Shown: positions 17,535 to 27,683, counted from the stretch's first letter. The stretch is DNA of 64,000 nucleotides from SAR324 cluster bacterium (GCA_028281495.1 JANQJU010000060.1:124001-188000), one strand, 5' to 3'. Notes: generated by a model not told the origin, from the letters alone. Made by a program: numbers and translations.

Positions 17535-18473
17535 TCAGTCTCTAACAACAATTTTTCGCAGATCCCTTAAATCTATAGACGTAGCTTTTGGGTTCTGCTG
17601 TCGAATCTGAGAATATAAATTTGAGAATCGCATCAATTTCTTCATATAGTTGTCCCTGCCTACATGAAGTACCATTTGAGATGGGCGATGTTTTATTGTC
17701 AGATTGAGAGGGTCTGTAACATTGATTGACGATATTGTTTCTTTTGGAAAGTGAGATTTTTCTAGTGCCTCTAGAATATCCAAACCTTTTTGTACATCTA
17801 AGGAGTTCATTGGAAAACCCAACTGTAAATCATTGTTCTTGTCACTTACCAAAAGTGGAAGCTTTGTTTCCTCGACGGGATCAATAAGACGGACTAAAGG
17901 CCTTTGCTTTTTATCGATAAGAAAATAATTACGATTCCATTTCAAAAAAGCATAAGGTCTATATTCTTGAACTTGAATATGTATCGACTCAGGATAAATT
18001 TTTCGAGTTCGAACCTCCTCTACTGCTGGATGCAATAGGATCCTCTTTGAGATAACATATGTATCCACATCTTGAAGGTACGAATCTTTATTGAGATCAG
18101 AAATTTGATAGATATTCAAATCTGAAAGCAAGCGATTTCCCTCAGTATGAAGTTGGCGAGTCATTTGACCAAAAAAGGCAAAGGATTGCCATGTAATGCC
18201 AATTGAAACCCACCCAAGAAAAAGTACCACGGAGATACCAAGTACAAAACGAAATCGAGGAGACTCGGTAGCTGCAGGAATTTCCGGGAATCCTTCTGCG
18301 ACAGCACTGGTTTTCGATTGTTTTGAAACGCGCCTTCCTAAATTGAATTGCGTTCGCCCCTTAGATCTAGAAAATTTGAAAGATTTGTCTTCTCCATAAG
18401 GAACATGAATTTCTTTCTTTCGCCGAGACGGGCCAGAAGCAGAACGCTTTCGGATGTGTTTGAAATCTTCCAT
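17535..18473 (-). CDS. ftsQ: Cell division protein FtsQ
   Basis: This 312-residue divisome protein has a basic cytoplasmic N-terminus of about 75 residues, a single transmembrane helix near 80-105, a POTRA domain (VISKRILLHPAVEEVRTRKI, then PESIHIQVQEYRPYAFLKW), and a periplasmic beta domain containing FLIDKKQRPLV. It links early and late septum proteins by binding FtsL/FtsB. It lies 12 bp after murB, the order found in many division and cell wall clusters. Start ATG 18473. Confidence 0.9.
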   Translation of the reverse strand: MEDFKHIRKRSASGPSRRKKEIHVPYGEDKSFKFSRSKGRTQFNLGRRVSKQSKTSAVAEGFPEIPAATESPRFRFVLGISVVLFLGWVSIGITWQSFAFFGQMTRQLHTEGNRLLSDLNIYQISDLNKDSYLQDVDTYVISKRILLHPAVEEVRTRKIYPESIHIQVQEYRPYAFLKWNRNYFLIDKKQRPLVRLIDPVEETKLPLLVSDKNNDLQLGFPMNSLDVQKGLDILEALEKSHFPKETISSINVTDPLNLTIKHRPSQMVLHVGRDNYMKKLMRFSNLYSQIRQQNPKATSIDLRDLRKIVVRD

Positions 18474-18485
18474 GATTCAATCCGC

Positions 18486-19424
18486 TTAAAATGACAACAC
18501 TTGCACTTCCGATACGAGTTCAATTTGATAAGCTTCCCGGACTTTTTTTTGCGCGAGTGTCATTAAATCTATAATATCTTGGGCAGAAGCATCCCCCAAA
18601 TTTACAATAAAATTGCTATGCTTTTCACTGATTTGAGCATTGCCTATTCGGTATCCCTTTAGTCCAACTGATTCTATGAGTCGACCGGCATATCCTTGCG
18701 GCGGGTTCTTGAATACTGAGCCACAATTTGGCAAGTTTTGTGGTTGTTTTTCGAAACGAAATTTCTGATATTTTTCAACATTTGCCCTAACCATTTCTGA
18801 GTTTGATCGTTTCAGTTGAAAAAGCGCATCCGTGATAACCGTTCCATTCTTTCCATTTAAAGGAGAGTATCGGTAAGCAAAATCTAGTGATTCTCCCTTA
18901 GCTTCATGATGGTTTCCATCCATATCCATCCACCATACCTTTGATAAAAAATCACTAACTTCACCACCGTGAGCACCTGCATTCATAGCAATAGCTCCTC
19001 CTATTGATCCGGGAATTCCGATTAAAAATTCTAGTCCAGTCCACCCCAAAGGAATGCATTTTTGAGCAAATGTTGCATCTGCCAAACCCGAACCTACCTT
19101 CACTTGATGAACTAACTCGTCAGGTTTCCAATACTTAAAATCCCCAGCAAGACGCAAAACGATACCAGGCCAGCCACTGTCAGGGACAATCAGATTTGAC
19201 CCCTTACCAAGCACAAACCAGGAAAGTTTATGTCGATTAATAAATGGAAGAATTTTGGACAAATCGAAATGGTTCAGCACATTTATCAGGCATGCGGCAT
19301 TCCCTCCGACCTTTAAGGTGTTGAAACGCTTTAGGGGATAATTCCAATGAATTTTGGATTGAATTTGTAAAGCTATCAAATCGTCACGCCAACTTTCGAT
19401 AGCCTGAGGGGAAAAAACCGGCAT
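18486..19424 (-). CDS. murB: UDP-N-acetylenolpyruvoylglucosamine reductase MurB
   Basis: This flavoenzyme reduces UDP-N-acetylglucosamine enolpyruvate with NADPH to UDP-N-acetylmuramate, the second committed step of peptidoglycan synthesis. FAD-binding phrases are NTLKVGGNAA, VLGKGSNL and IPGSIGGAIAMNAGAHGGE. The catalytic serine lies in NCGSVFKNP, and SEKHSNFIVN precedes the C-terminal acidic residue. I chose ATG 19424 (312 residues) because AAGGA lies just upstream and the longer frame would run 47 bp into rsfS. It sits 7 bp after the rsfS stop. Confidence 0.95.
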   Translation of the reverse strand: MPVFSPQAIESWRDDLIALQIQSKIHWNYPLKRFNTLKVGGNAACLINVLNHFDLSKILPFINRHKLSWFVLGKGSNLIVPDSGWPGIVLRLAGDFKYWKPDELVHQVKVGSGLADATFAQKCIPLGWTGLEFLIGIPGSIGGAIAMNAGAHGGEVSDFLSKVWWMDMDGNHHEAKGESLDFAYRYSPLNGKNGTVITDALFQLKRSNSEMVRANVEKYQKFRFEKQPQNLPNCGSVFKNPPQGYAGRLIESVGLKGYRIGNAQISEKHSNFIVNLGDASAQDIIDLMTLAQKKVREAYQIELVSEVQVLSF

Positions 19425-19431
19425 GGCTTCC

Positions 19432-19776
19432 TTAATAGTGTTCTTTTGGACAATTATCATGCAACTTTTCCAGGTCAAAGTAACTACGAGTGTCCGGATG
19501 AAAAATGTGAATTACAGCTTCTCCATAATCCATCAGTATCCAACTGCCCTCTGAATATCCCTCAATACCGAGGGGCAAGACTTTTCCTTTTTTCATTTCT
19601 TGTTCGATCCGATCAGCAATCCCTTTGACATGACCCTGCGAACGCCCTTGACATACGATAATGTAGTCCGTGAGAGTAGACTTACCGTCGACGTCAAACA
19701 TAATGATGTCTTCTGCCTTCAAATCTTGCGCAATTTTAATCAATTCAAGTGCTCTTTCTTTACTACTTTCTGTCAA
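19432..19776 (-). CDS. rsfS: Ribosomal silencing factor RsfS
   Basis: This 114-residue protein binds ribosomal protein L14 and blocks subunit joining in nutrient-poor growth. Family phrases are LKAEDIIMFDV, DYIIVCQGRSQGHVKGIADR, GSWILMDYGEAVIHIF and YFDLEKL. The length is standard. It is the first gene of a tight minus-strand set with murB and ftsQ, an unusual neighbour because rsfS more often follows nadD. Confidence 0.95.
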   Translation of the reverse strand: MTESSKERALELIKIAQDLKAEDIIMFDVDGKSTLTDYIIVCQGRSQGHVKGIADRIEQEMKKGKVLPLGIEGYSEGSWILMDYGEAVIHIFHPDTRSYFDLEKLHDNCPKEHY

Positions 19777-19885
19777 TAAAACCTCCGAAGTTAAAGTGAA
19801 AAACTACTTTTTACTTAGTACAAAAAGATAATAAAACCTTGTGCAACATACCTCAATATTTTTGCAAGTGGAAGATAATCTCCAT

Positions 19886-20839
19886 TCATGCTGATCTGTT
19901 TAGCTTTCCCTGCCAAGTATCTTTAGCCTCCAAATAGTCTTCAATAAATTGTGAAGGGCGCATCTTTTCCTTAGTCCACAAGGGAGAAACCAATTCATCC
20001 CAGCGAGATGCAACAGCAGCTAACCGGTGCACTGCAATAGATGGAGAAAGGTTTTCTAAAAATAAGCATACCTTTCGAGCATACTCTTCGAGTTCGACTG
20101 GCTTGAACTTTCCGTTACGATAAAGTCGTTCAAGTGGTGTGTTTTTCAATACATGGAGGTTATGAAGTTTGACTCCATGCACTCCTAAATTAGAAAGCAT
20201 TTGAGCTGTTTCAATGAGCTGTGTATCGGTTTCTCCAGGAAGCCCAAACATTAGATGCACACAAACCTCTACGTTTGAAAGAGATTCCAACTTTTTTAGC
20301 GCTTTTAGAGAACAATCTTTATTGTGCCCCCTAGATAAAAATTTTAGTTGATCATCATCAAAAGTCTGAAGCCCTAATTCAACAGAGACATAGTGATCTT
20401 GAGACAATTCATCAAACAGCTTGAGTACCCGACTTGGAAGACAGTCTGGTCTTGTCCCTGCAACAATTCCGACAACATCTCGTTCTTTTAACGCTTCTAG
20501 ATAAAGTGTTTCTAACTCGCGGATGCGACCAAATGTATTTGTATAAGACTGAAAATACACCAGAAATTTTTCAGCCTTATAACGCTTTCTAATAGCTTCT
20601 CGATGTATCGCAATCTGATGTTTTAAAGACGATTCTGCAGTTTGATTATAAGCTGCCGACCCCCATTCATCACAAAACACACATACTTTCATTCCATTCA
20701 CGCCGGAACGATTCGGACAAGTCTGTGCAGTCGACACGCTTAACTTAAATACCTTGCTGTGAAACAATTTACGGTAATGCTGGCTCAGAGGCAGATATCG
20801 TTTTTTATGGTCAAACAAGGGTGGGGTTATCATTGACAT
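19886..20839 (-). CDS. Radical SAM protein, YhcC/TIGR01212 family
   Basis: This 317-residue radical S-adenosylmethionine protein shows the family's spaced cysteine cluster, CPNRSGVNGMKVCVFC, near residues 42-57. Further family phrases are YFQSYTNTFG, GIVAGTRPDC, VELGLQTFDDDQLKFLSRGH and LPGETDTQLIETAQ. The reaction of this family is not settled; relatives are annotated as YhcC-like. The start ATG 20839 lacks a clear ribosome binding site, and a second ATG lies two codons inside. Confidence 0.9.
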   Translation of the reverse strand: MSMITPPLFDHKKRYLPLSQHYRKLFHSKVFKLSVSTAQTCPNRSGVNGMKVCVFCDEWGSAAYNQTAESSLKHQIAIHREAIRKRYKAEKFLVYFQSYTNTFGRIRELETLYLEALKERDVVGIVAGTRPDCLPSRVLKLFDELSQDHYVSVELGLQTFDDDQLKFLSRGHNKDCSLKALKKLESLSNVEVCVHLMFGLPGETDTQLIETAQMLSNLGVHGVKLHNLHVLKNTPLERLYRNGKFKPVELEEYARKVCLFLENLSPSIAVHRLAAVASRWDELVSPLWTKEKMRPSQFIEDYLEAKDTWQGKLNRSA

Positions 20840-20868
20840 ATGATTCGGTTTGGAAGCTATTTCTTAAG

Positions 20869-20934
20869 AAATAGAAAGATTGAGAAAGATTGATTCTACG
20901 AAAATAGAAAGATTGAGAAAGATTGATTTTACGA
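20869..20934. repeat. 33-bp perfect-period tandem repeat, two copies
   Basis: Two adjacent 33-bp copies (20869-20901 and 20902-20934), each beginning AAATAGAAAGATTGAG, differ at one base. They lie between divergent genes, the radical SAM gene and the phosphatase gene. Confidence 0.8.
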
Positions 20935-21013
20935 AGATTCCATGATTTGATCATCCAGCTTTTTTGTCTAGAACGTTTTCTTACTTGTATTTAATTTTCT
21001 ACTAGATGGTTTC

Positions 21014-21691
21014 ATGATTTCGGTTTCTGAACCAAAGCGTTTATATCTTTTACGACATGCTCACACCGTTCCACCTACTTCTGAAAATTCTGGTGAATTT
21101 TCGGAACCAATGCTCTCTCCAAAAGGGATAGAACAAGCTGAACATACAGCAAATTTTCTTGCAAAGCAGGTTCAATTTGAGGCGATTTTTTGTACGGGTC
21201 TTAAAAGAACAATAGATACAGCAATTTCCATAGCTCGACAGCAAAATCTCGAAGTTGAGTCCGAGCCAGAACTCAATGAGGTTCCTTTAGGTTTGGCCCC
21301 CAATGCGTCGTACAAAACTGTATTGGAAGCTTACTCTGATTTATGTCAAAGCTTAGAAAAGTATCCTTTGGATCAAATTGTGCTTCCGACGAACATTTCT
21401 TTCAATACCCTTTTAACAAACTATCTTTCAGCAATCCAACGTATCCTAAGTCATCAAGGTACCCACATCGCATTGGTTGCTCATGGAGGTACTAACCTGA
21501 TACTACTCTGTTATTTTATGGGATTGCCTTACCATCGTCTTTTGTCATTTTATCAAGAAAACTGCTGTATTAACATTATTGACTGCCTACCTTCTAGTAA
21601 CTTTATTGTGCGACAAATTAACCATACCTGCTGGGATCCTCTCAAAACGACAATGCCCATTCAATGGAAGCCAAAAGAGGCTAAACCATGA
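21014..21691 (+). CDS. Histidine phosphatase superfamily protein
   Basis: This 225-residue protein has the phosphoglycerate mutase-like core. The phosphohistidine motif is LLRHAHT, the arginine follows in GLKRTIDTA, and the second histidine lies in LVAHGG. Cobalamin-ribazole and small-molecule phosphatases of this branch look similar, but the substrate cannot be named. Its stop overlaps the next gene's start as ATGA, so it is co-translated with the methyltransferase. Confidence 0.85.
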   Translation: MISVSEPKRLYLLRHAHTVPPTSENSGEFSEPMLSPKGIEQAEHTANFLAKQVQFEAIFCTGLKRTIDTAISIARQQNLEVESEPELNEVPLGLAPNASYKTVLEAYSDLCQSLEKYPLDQIVLPTNISFNTLLTNYLSAIQRILSHQGTHIALVAHGGTNLILLCYFMGLPYHRLLSFYQENCCINIIDCLPSSNFIVRQINHTCWDPLKTTMPIQWKPKEAKP

Positions 21692-22404
21692 ATTATAAAC
21701 TTCCTGATCCTGAACAAAAATCTCAATACGTCCAATCGAAATTTACTGAGATCGCTCCAAAATACGACCGTTTTAACGACTTCATAACGCTAGGCATGCA
21801 CCGTTATTGGAAACGTTTTGTTGTCAGACAAACGGGGGTTCCAATCGACGGAATTTGCTTAGACCTTTGCTGTGGAACCGGTGATATTGCTGAACGCATG
21901 AAAGAAGCGTTGCCGCATGGAAAAGTATATGGACTGGATTTCTCAAAAGGTATGCTAAGCATTGCACAGGAACGAGAACGTTTGCATCATAAAGGCGTCT
22001 TCTATGTGCAAGGAGATGCCATGCGGATCCCATTTCCTGAAGATAGTTTTGACGCTATCACGGTAGGATATGGTCTTCGCAACGTTAGGAATCTTAATGA
22101 ATGCATTCAAGATATTCTTCGGGTGTTAAAGCCAGGAGGGGTATTGGTAAGTTTAGATGTTGGAAAGATCAGACTTCCCGTATTCTCTGAAATAAGCCAA
22201 TTTTTATTTTTCAAAGTTATCCCTATGATTGGAAAACGATTGTTGCCAGATCAAGACATGTTCGACTACCTGCCTCATTCTTCAATCAGCTACCCTGATC
22301 AAGAAACTCTTAAACGTTTACTGCTCCATAGTGGTTTCAAACAAGTCGATTACTACGACTTTTTTCTAGGAGCTTCTACAATTCATGTAGCCTATAAACC
22401 TTAA
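21688..22404 (+). CDS. ubiE: Ubiquinone/menaquinone C-methyltransferase UbiE/MenG
   Basis: This 238-residue SAM-dependent enzyme adds the ring methyl group late in menaquinone or ubiquinone synthesis. Diagnostic segments are FTEIAPKYDRFNDFITLGMH, CLDLCCGTGDIAERM, GLDFSKGMLSIA, DAITVGYGLRNV and VLKPGGVLVSLDVGK. The ATG overlaps the upstream phosphatase stop. Which quinone is made cannot be told from this window. Confidence 0.93.
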   Translation: MNYKLPDPEQKSQYVQSKFTEIAPKYDRFNDFITLGMHRYWKRFVVRQTGVPIDGICLDLCCGTGDIAERMKEALPHGKVYGLDFSKGMLSIAQERERLHHKGVFYVQGDAMRIPFPEDSFDAITVGYGLRNVRNLNECIQDILRVLKPGGVLVSLDVGKIRLPVFSEISQFLFFKVIPMIGKRLLPDQDMFDYLPHSSISYPDQETLKRLLLHSGFKQVDYYDFFLGASTIHVAYKP

Positions 22405-22421
22405 GATTCCACAAATCTAGA

Positions 22422-24362
22422 TTATTGTGAACACTGACCAGACCTCTTAAACTGCGTATAGTATTCACAAGCCCCCAGGTGGCAAGCTTGTTGCCAATCC
22501 TGACAAGCTTGCTGATTTTTTCCAGTCTGAGCATAAACTAACCCTCGATTATTGAGTGCAGAGGCATAAAAAGGATCAAGTTTTAGTGCCTGATTGTAGT
22601 CGGCAATCGCAGCTTTATCCTTCCCTTGCAAAAAATAAATATTTCCCCGATTATTGTAAATTAACGAATCGTTAGGTTTGATTCGCAAAGCTCTACTGAA
22701 GTCTTGCATCGCTTGATCAAACCGCCCCTGCTCCCCATAAACAATCCCTCGGTTACGGTATGCCTTCGGATTTTCTGGATCGATTTGAATTACTTTAGTG
22801 TAGTCTTGGATTGCTCTTTCGTAATTTTTCAAACGAGCGAAAAGTAAGCCTCTATTTTCATAGGGATCTAGATAACTAGGTTGTAGCAAAACAGCTTGTG
22901 AATAGTCGTCAATCGCCTTTTGGTATTGACCTAATTCCAGGTAGGCTGTTCCACGATTATTCAGCGCTTTGGCATGAGTGGAACGGTCCTTCAAACCCAC
23001 AGAAAGGTATCGAATCGCAGTTTCAAAGTCTTTATTCTCAAGAGCCGCAGTGCCTAAATTATAGTTGGGCCACCACGCTGTAGGATTGTACTTCAAAGTG
23101 GCATTCCACAGACTCGTTTCATCTTTATATGCCTGTGAATGCAGCCAAGTTAGCCCACCGCACGCCAAGATAGGTAAACTCCCCAAAAGCACCATCAATC
23201 GCTTTGAACCCGAGTAGTTCCGACCGTATTGCATGCTAGTGATTTTGAAATTTTTGAATAATAAGGGAAGCAGTTTTATCAATCGCTTTGTCAAGCCAAC
23301 TGCAAGAATCAATACTGCAATTCCAGGCAAGTAACTCCAATGATCTGTGACATAAGAGAATTGAAACCAAGCAGCTTGAAACAACCCAGAAACGGGAATT
23401 AGCGCTACAAAAAAGGCCCCCAATCCTACAAACAATGGCCTCCCCCAACTTTGAAATTTCCATAAACAACAGAATGCAACCCCAAATAGGCTAGCCAAAG
23501 GAAGATATTGAGTCCATTGGCTCGGATCGATATCCCATTTCGGATAGGAAATTAGAAGTGGGTGAGGAAAAAAATATTTGCTTAAGTAAAAGAAGGGTAC
23601 GTGTCCAGCAATCAAGACGCGTTCTACGAAGCTAAGGGAAAATTCAGTTGAAGCAGCGACAAAAAAACGCGCTGCAAACCACATTCGCAAAATTGCAAAG
23701 GCTAGCCCAATTCCAAAGAATGGTAAAAACAGGAAAAAGTCCATTTTGCGCCAAGGGACACGAATCCATAGTAAGGCAAAAATCATTACTGCTGGTAGCA
23801 CAACTGCTGAAGCCTTACTGAGCAAAGCAAAGAGAAACAGTAGCAGTGCTAGGCCATACCATCGCCATTCCCTTGTTTTGAAAAACCGAAGCCCACAACC
23901 CATTGCAAGCAAATAAAAGAAGACTACCAGTACATTTTTTCGTTCCGCAATCCATGCTACCGATTCTACGTGCATCGGATGCAAAGCGAACAGGATCCCA
24001 ACCCACCACGCACCTGGAAAACGGAAAAACCGAAGTCCTTTCCACAATAAGAAGGCACTTGCCAAATGGATTAGAATGTTCAAAGCATGGGAAATTCTTA
24101 GATCCAAACCCCATAGTTGTCTTTCAATCCAAAAAGAAGTTCGAGTTATCGGAATGTAGGGCCATACCTTGTTGTTTTCTAGCGGCCTAAACCAGATGGT
24201 AAAAAGCCCCTTCGCATCAACCATGACCGGATCATCAATATAATACTCTCGATCATCCACAATATGTCCTGCATTGAAAGCAGGAGAATAGGCAGCCAGT
24301 GTGCTGAGGACTAGTAAAAGTGCCAGGAGCCAATCAACCGGGAGCTTTGAAAAGATATTCAT
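22422..24362 (-). CDS. Multi-span membrane protein with C-terminal TPR repeats (TMTC-like)
   Basis: About 646 residues from ATG 24362. The N-terminal two thirds holds about ten hydrophobic helices with a DDREYYID segment after the first, and the phrases HPMHVESVAWIAERKN and FQFSYVTDHWSYLPG. These are found in bacterial relatives of the TMTC family of TPR mannosyltransferase-like proteins. The last third is a run of about six TPR units (for example YNNRGNIYFLQGKDKAAIADY) ending in a cysteine-bearing tail. It may transfer sugars at the membrane, but that is inference. A TTG 13 codons earlier is also in frame. Confidence 0.8.
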   Translation of the reverse strand: MNIFSKLPVDWLLALLLVLSTLAAYSPAFNAGHIVDDREYYIDDPVMVDAKGLFTIWFRPLENNKVWPYIPITRTSFWIERQLWGLDLRISHALNILIHLASAFLLWKGLRFFRFPGAWWVGILFALHPMHVESVAWIAERKNVLVVFFYLLAMGCGLRFFKTREWRWYGLALLLFLFALLSKASAVVLPAVMIFALLWIRVPWRKMDFFLFLPFFGIGLAFAILRMWFAARFFVAASTEFSLSFVERVLIAGHVPFFYLSKYFFPHPLLISYPKWDIDPSQWTQYLPLASLFGVAFCCLWKFQSWGRPLFVGLGAFFVALIPVSGLFQAAWFQFSYVTDHWSYLPGIAVLILAVGLTKRLIKLLPLLFKNFKITSMQYGRNYSGSKRLMVLLGSLPILACGGLTWLHSQAYKDETSLWNATLKYNPTAWWPNYNLGTAALENKDFETAIRYLSVGLKDRSTHAKALNNRGTAYLELGQYQKAIDDYSQAVLLQPSYLDPYENRGLLFARLKNYERAIQDYTKVIQIDPENPKAYRNRGIVYGEQGRFDQAMQDFSRALRIKPNDSLIYNNRGNIYFLQGKDKAAIADYNQALKLDPFYASALNNRGLVYAQTGKNQQACQDWQQACHLGACEYYTQFKRSGQCSQ

Positions 24363-24568
24363 GACGACAATCCAATAAGGGAAGGTAAATCGAATTTTCA
24401 ACAGCGGGGCAATAGGACGATCCCATTTTCAATTAATATTTTCCAGATCCTCATCGGAGGCATTTCCATTCCTGTATTCCCTCTTGGGATTGTTGCGCGG
24501 AGTCGGTATAACTTCGATTTTGAATACCCCCATCGATTTTTCCAACTTTTTCACGGAATGAATGATCT

Positions 24569-27500
24569 ATGATCCCAAGACTCAATCTTCAGGAAACTTT
24601 AGACCAGAAATACTCAGATTTTTTGCAGGCTTTGACTCATGCTCCCTTTACAGGTGAAATCCGAACCGACTACGGAACGCGGCTCATCACTTCTACCGAC
24701 AACAGCATCTACCAGATTTTGCCCCAAGCAGTGGTATTCCCCAAAACTTCCGAAGATGTGTGCACCATTTTGCAGTTAGCTCGTCAGGAACGATTTCAAA
24801 ACCTCACTTTTTCCCCGAGAGGAGGAGGCACTGGCACCAATGGACAATCTTTATCACCCGGTATCATCGTCGACTGTTCAAAGCACATGAATCGTATTTT
24901 GGAAGTGAACTTGGAACAAGGTTGGGTTCGGGTGCAGCCAGGCGTTGTTTTGGACCAACTAAACGACCACCTCAAACCATACGATGTTTTCTTCGCCCCA
25001 TCGCTTTCGCCAAGCAATCGTGCCACCTTGGGTGGAATGATCAATACTGATGCTTGTGGCAAAGGATCTCGGATTTATGGACGAACAAGCGATCACGTGT
25101 TGGAGCTTTCCTGTGTTTTTCCAGATGGAACCTTTTGGCAATCTAAAGAAATTGGGAGCAGAGAATTAGAGCTGATCGAGCAAAGAGAAGATATCGTTGG
25201 GCAGATTTACCGTGAAGTCAATCGGATCGTGACAGGAAAAAAAGACCTCATTGAGCAGCAGTTTCCTAAAATGAGCCGTTTCATGACGGGTTATAACCTC
25301 GCCAAAGTTGTTTCTAAAGATCAAAAACGGTTCAATCTAAATTATCTTTTAGCCGGTTCGGAAGGAACGTTAGCATTAATCACTGAAGCAAAACTAGCTT
25401 TGACCCCATTACCCAAGTTCAAGCAATTGGTTGTTGTCAAATACCGCTCATTTGACGATGCTCTTGGTGACGCCATGAGGTTATTGGATTCTGAACCAGC
25501 TGCAATCGAAACCATTGATGAAAAGGTCCTTCAACTGGCTAAAGAAGACAACGTCTACCACTATGTAAAGGATTTCATAGCAGACGAACCCGAAGCTCCC
25601 ACACGGACGGTCAACCTCGTGGAGTTCACTGGAATCAATGCGCAAGAACTTGATCAGACCGTGCGGTCCCTTTGTGAAAAGATCGAGCAACAAAAACACA
25701 CATCGAACAGTGCTACGGGTTTCTATGCCACGAAAAATCCGTCAGAGATCTCACATCTATGGAGCCTGCGTAAAAAGGGGGTGGGTTTGCTAGGGAATGC
25801 GAAAGGCGAGCGAAAGCCAATTCCTTTTATCGAAGACACCGCAGTGCCCCCCCACAACCTAGCCGCCTATATTCAAGAATTTCGAGCCTATCTTGAAGAA
25901 GCGGGTTTGGAATATGGAATGTTCGGTCATGTAGACGTGGGTTGTTTGCATGTTCGACCTGCACTCGACCTCAAGAATCTAAATGATGAAAAATTAGTGC
26001 GCGAGTTATCTGACAAAATTGCACAGTTGGTCCAAAAATACGGAGGTGTGATGTGGGCCGAGCATGGACGCGGGTTTCGAAGCGAATACACTTCCATGTT
26101 TTTTGGAGAGGAACTTTATCAAGACCTCAGAAAAATCAAAGGGGCGTTTGATGAGCGCAATGTGATGAATCCAGGTAAGATCGTTACTCCGTTGAACAGC
26201 ACCGCAAAGTCAGTAAAGGTAGAGGCACCCTTACGAGGTCACTTCGATCGTCAAATCCCAGTAAAAATGAGGGATGAATTCGAATTGGCATTGAACTGCA
26301 ACGGAAATGGCGCCTGTTTTAATTATGATCCCAATCATGTGATGTGTCCTTCTTCAAAAATAACAAGAGATAGAATCCATTCTCCTAAAGGACGCGCAGG
26401 AATGATGCGGGAATGGCTCAGACAGTTGGGTCTTGCCTCTCAACCAAACGAACCAAACCTTCCAAGCAAAGGCAGATTGATTCTAGAAGACTACTTTACC
26501 GCTCCACTCATCTTTTACCGAAAATTAAAGAATACAATAGCAGCCAAACGAGGAATTTCTGATTTTTCACGCGAGGTGTATTCGGCAATGGATGGTTGTC
26601 TTTCTTGTAAAGCCTGCTCATCCCAATGCCCGATTCATGTCGACATCCCAGATATGAAATCGCGTTTTCTCGAAATGTATCACACCCGATATCTGCGACC
26701 ATTACGCGATTATTTGATTGCCACTGTAGAGTATACGGCACCCAAACAAGCGCTGTTTGCACAACTCTCCAATCGAATCATGGGCTGGGGATTAACGAAG
26801 TTTGTGTTACAAAAATTTGTTGGTCTGATTGATGCTCCAGACCTGAGCATCCAGTCAGTCAAGGAAGGTTTACAGCATCGACATGCTCCTATTGCAAAAA
26901 GGAGCCATCTGGAACACTTAAGTCCAGAAGAGAAAAAGCGGTCTGTGATCTTGATACCGGATGTTTTCACAACCTACTACGAATCCAAGTTAGTCTTAGA
27001 CATTTATGATCTACTGCGAATGCTTGGGTACGTAGTTTACATCGCTCCATTTTATCCGAATGGAAAACCTATGCATGTGAAAGGATTCCTAAAAGCCTTT
27101 CACACTGTCGCCAAAAAAAATGTCCATCAAATGGAAAAATTGGCAAGAGCAGGAGTCCCGATAGTTGGGATTGAACCTAGTGTTGTCATGACCTACCGGG
27201 ACGAATACCTGAAAATTCTGAACAGACACGAACTAGGATTTCAAGTGAATTTGCTACAAGAATGGTTGACTGACCAAAAAGACCATCTGGTACATCGAGC
27301 ACGAGGAATGGATCTTTCAGATCGCACGAAATACCAACTTCTTGGCCATTGTATGGAAAAAACAGGTGCTTTGGATTCTCAAGATCAATGGAAGCAAGTA
27401 TTCGATATTTTTCACCTAGATCTGGATTTAATCGCCACGGGTTGTTGTGGTATGGCAGGGACATTTGGTCATGAGACAGCTAACTATCGTGAATCCAAAG

Positions 27501-27676
27501 GGGTATATGCCATGAGTTGGTCTAAGCATATTACGCCTGAACCAAGTCAGCGCCATCATATCCTTTCCACCGGATATTCTTGTCGAACCCAAATCAACCG
27601 ATTCGATGGATTCAAGCCTTTGCATCCCGCTCAAGCGTTGCTGAAAGAGCTATCTCAAAGAAATCATGATCATTAA
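24569..27676 (+). CDS. ydiJ: FAD/Fe-S D-2-hydroxyacid dehydrogenase, YdiJ-like
   Basis: This 1035-residue flavoprotein fuses an FAD-binding PCMH domain (GGGTGTNGQSLSPGIIVD, then PSNRATLGGMINTDACGKGS), an FAD-oxidase C-terminal domain (FGHVDVGCLHVRP and AEHGRGFRSEY) and an Fe-S part with CLSCKACSSQCPIHVDIPDM. A CCG-type motif, GCCGMAGTFGHE, lies near the C-terminus. This matches YdiJ-type D-2-hydroxyglutarate dehydrogenases of about the same length. It would oxidise a D-2-hydroxyacid and pass electrons to the quinone pool. It appears to be monocistronic. Confidence 0.92.
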   Translation: MIPRLNLQETLDQKYSDFLQALTHAPFTGEIRTDYGTRLITSTDNSIYQILPQAVVFPKTSEDVCTILQLARQERFQNLTFSPRGGGTGTNGQSLSPGIIVDCSKHMNRILEVNLEQGWVRVQPGVVLDQLNDHLKPYDVFFAPSLSPSNRATLGGMINTDACGKGSRIYGRTSDHVLELSCVFPDGTFWQSKEIGSRELELIEQREDIVGQIYREVNRIVTGKKDLIEQQFPKMSRFMTGYNLAKVVSKDQKRFNLNYLLAGSEGTLALITEAKLALTPLPKFKQLVVVKYRSFDDALGDAMRLLDSEPAAIETIDEKVLQLAKEDNVYHYVKDFIADEPEAPTRTVNLVEFTGINAQELDQTVRSLCEKIEQQKHTSNSATGFYATKNPSEISHLWSLRKKGVGLLGNAKGERKPIPFIEDTAVPPHNLAAYIQEFRAYLEEAGLEYGMFGHVDVGCLHVRPALDLKNLNDEKLVRELSDKIAQLVQKYGGVMWAEHGRGFRSEYTSMFFGEELYQDLRKIKGAFDERNVMNPGKIVTPLNSTAKSVKVEAPLRGHFDRQIPVKMRDEFELALNCNGNGACFNYDPNHVMCPSSKITRDRIHSPKGRAGMMREWLRQLGLASQPNEPNLPSKGRLILEDYFTAPLIFYRKLKNTIAAKRGISDFSREVYSAMDGCLSCKACSSQCPIHVDIPDMKSRFLEMYHTRYLRPLRDYLIATVEYTAPKQALFAQLSNRIMGWGLTKFVLQKFVGLIDAPDLSIQSVKEGLQHRHAPIAKRSHLEHLSPEEKKRSVILIPDVFTTYYESKLVLDIYDLLRMLGYVVYIAPFYPNGKPMHVKGFLKAFHTVAKKNVHQMEKLARAGVPIVGIEPSVVMTYRDEYLKILNRHELGFQVNLLQEWLTDQKDHLVHRARGMDLSDRTKYQLLGHCMEKTGALDSQDQWKQVFDIFHLDLDLIATGCCGMAGTFGHETANYRESKGVYAMSWSKHITPEPSQRHHILSTGYSCRTQINRFDGFKPLHPAQALLKELSQRNHDH

Positions 27677-27683
27677 GGTGAGT

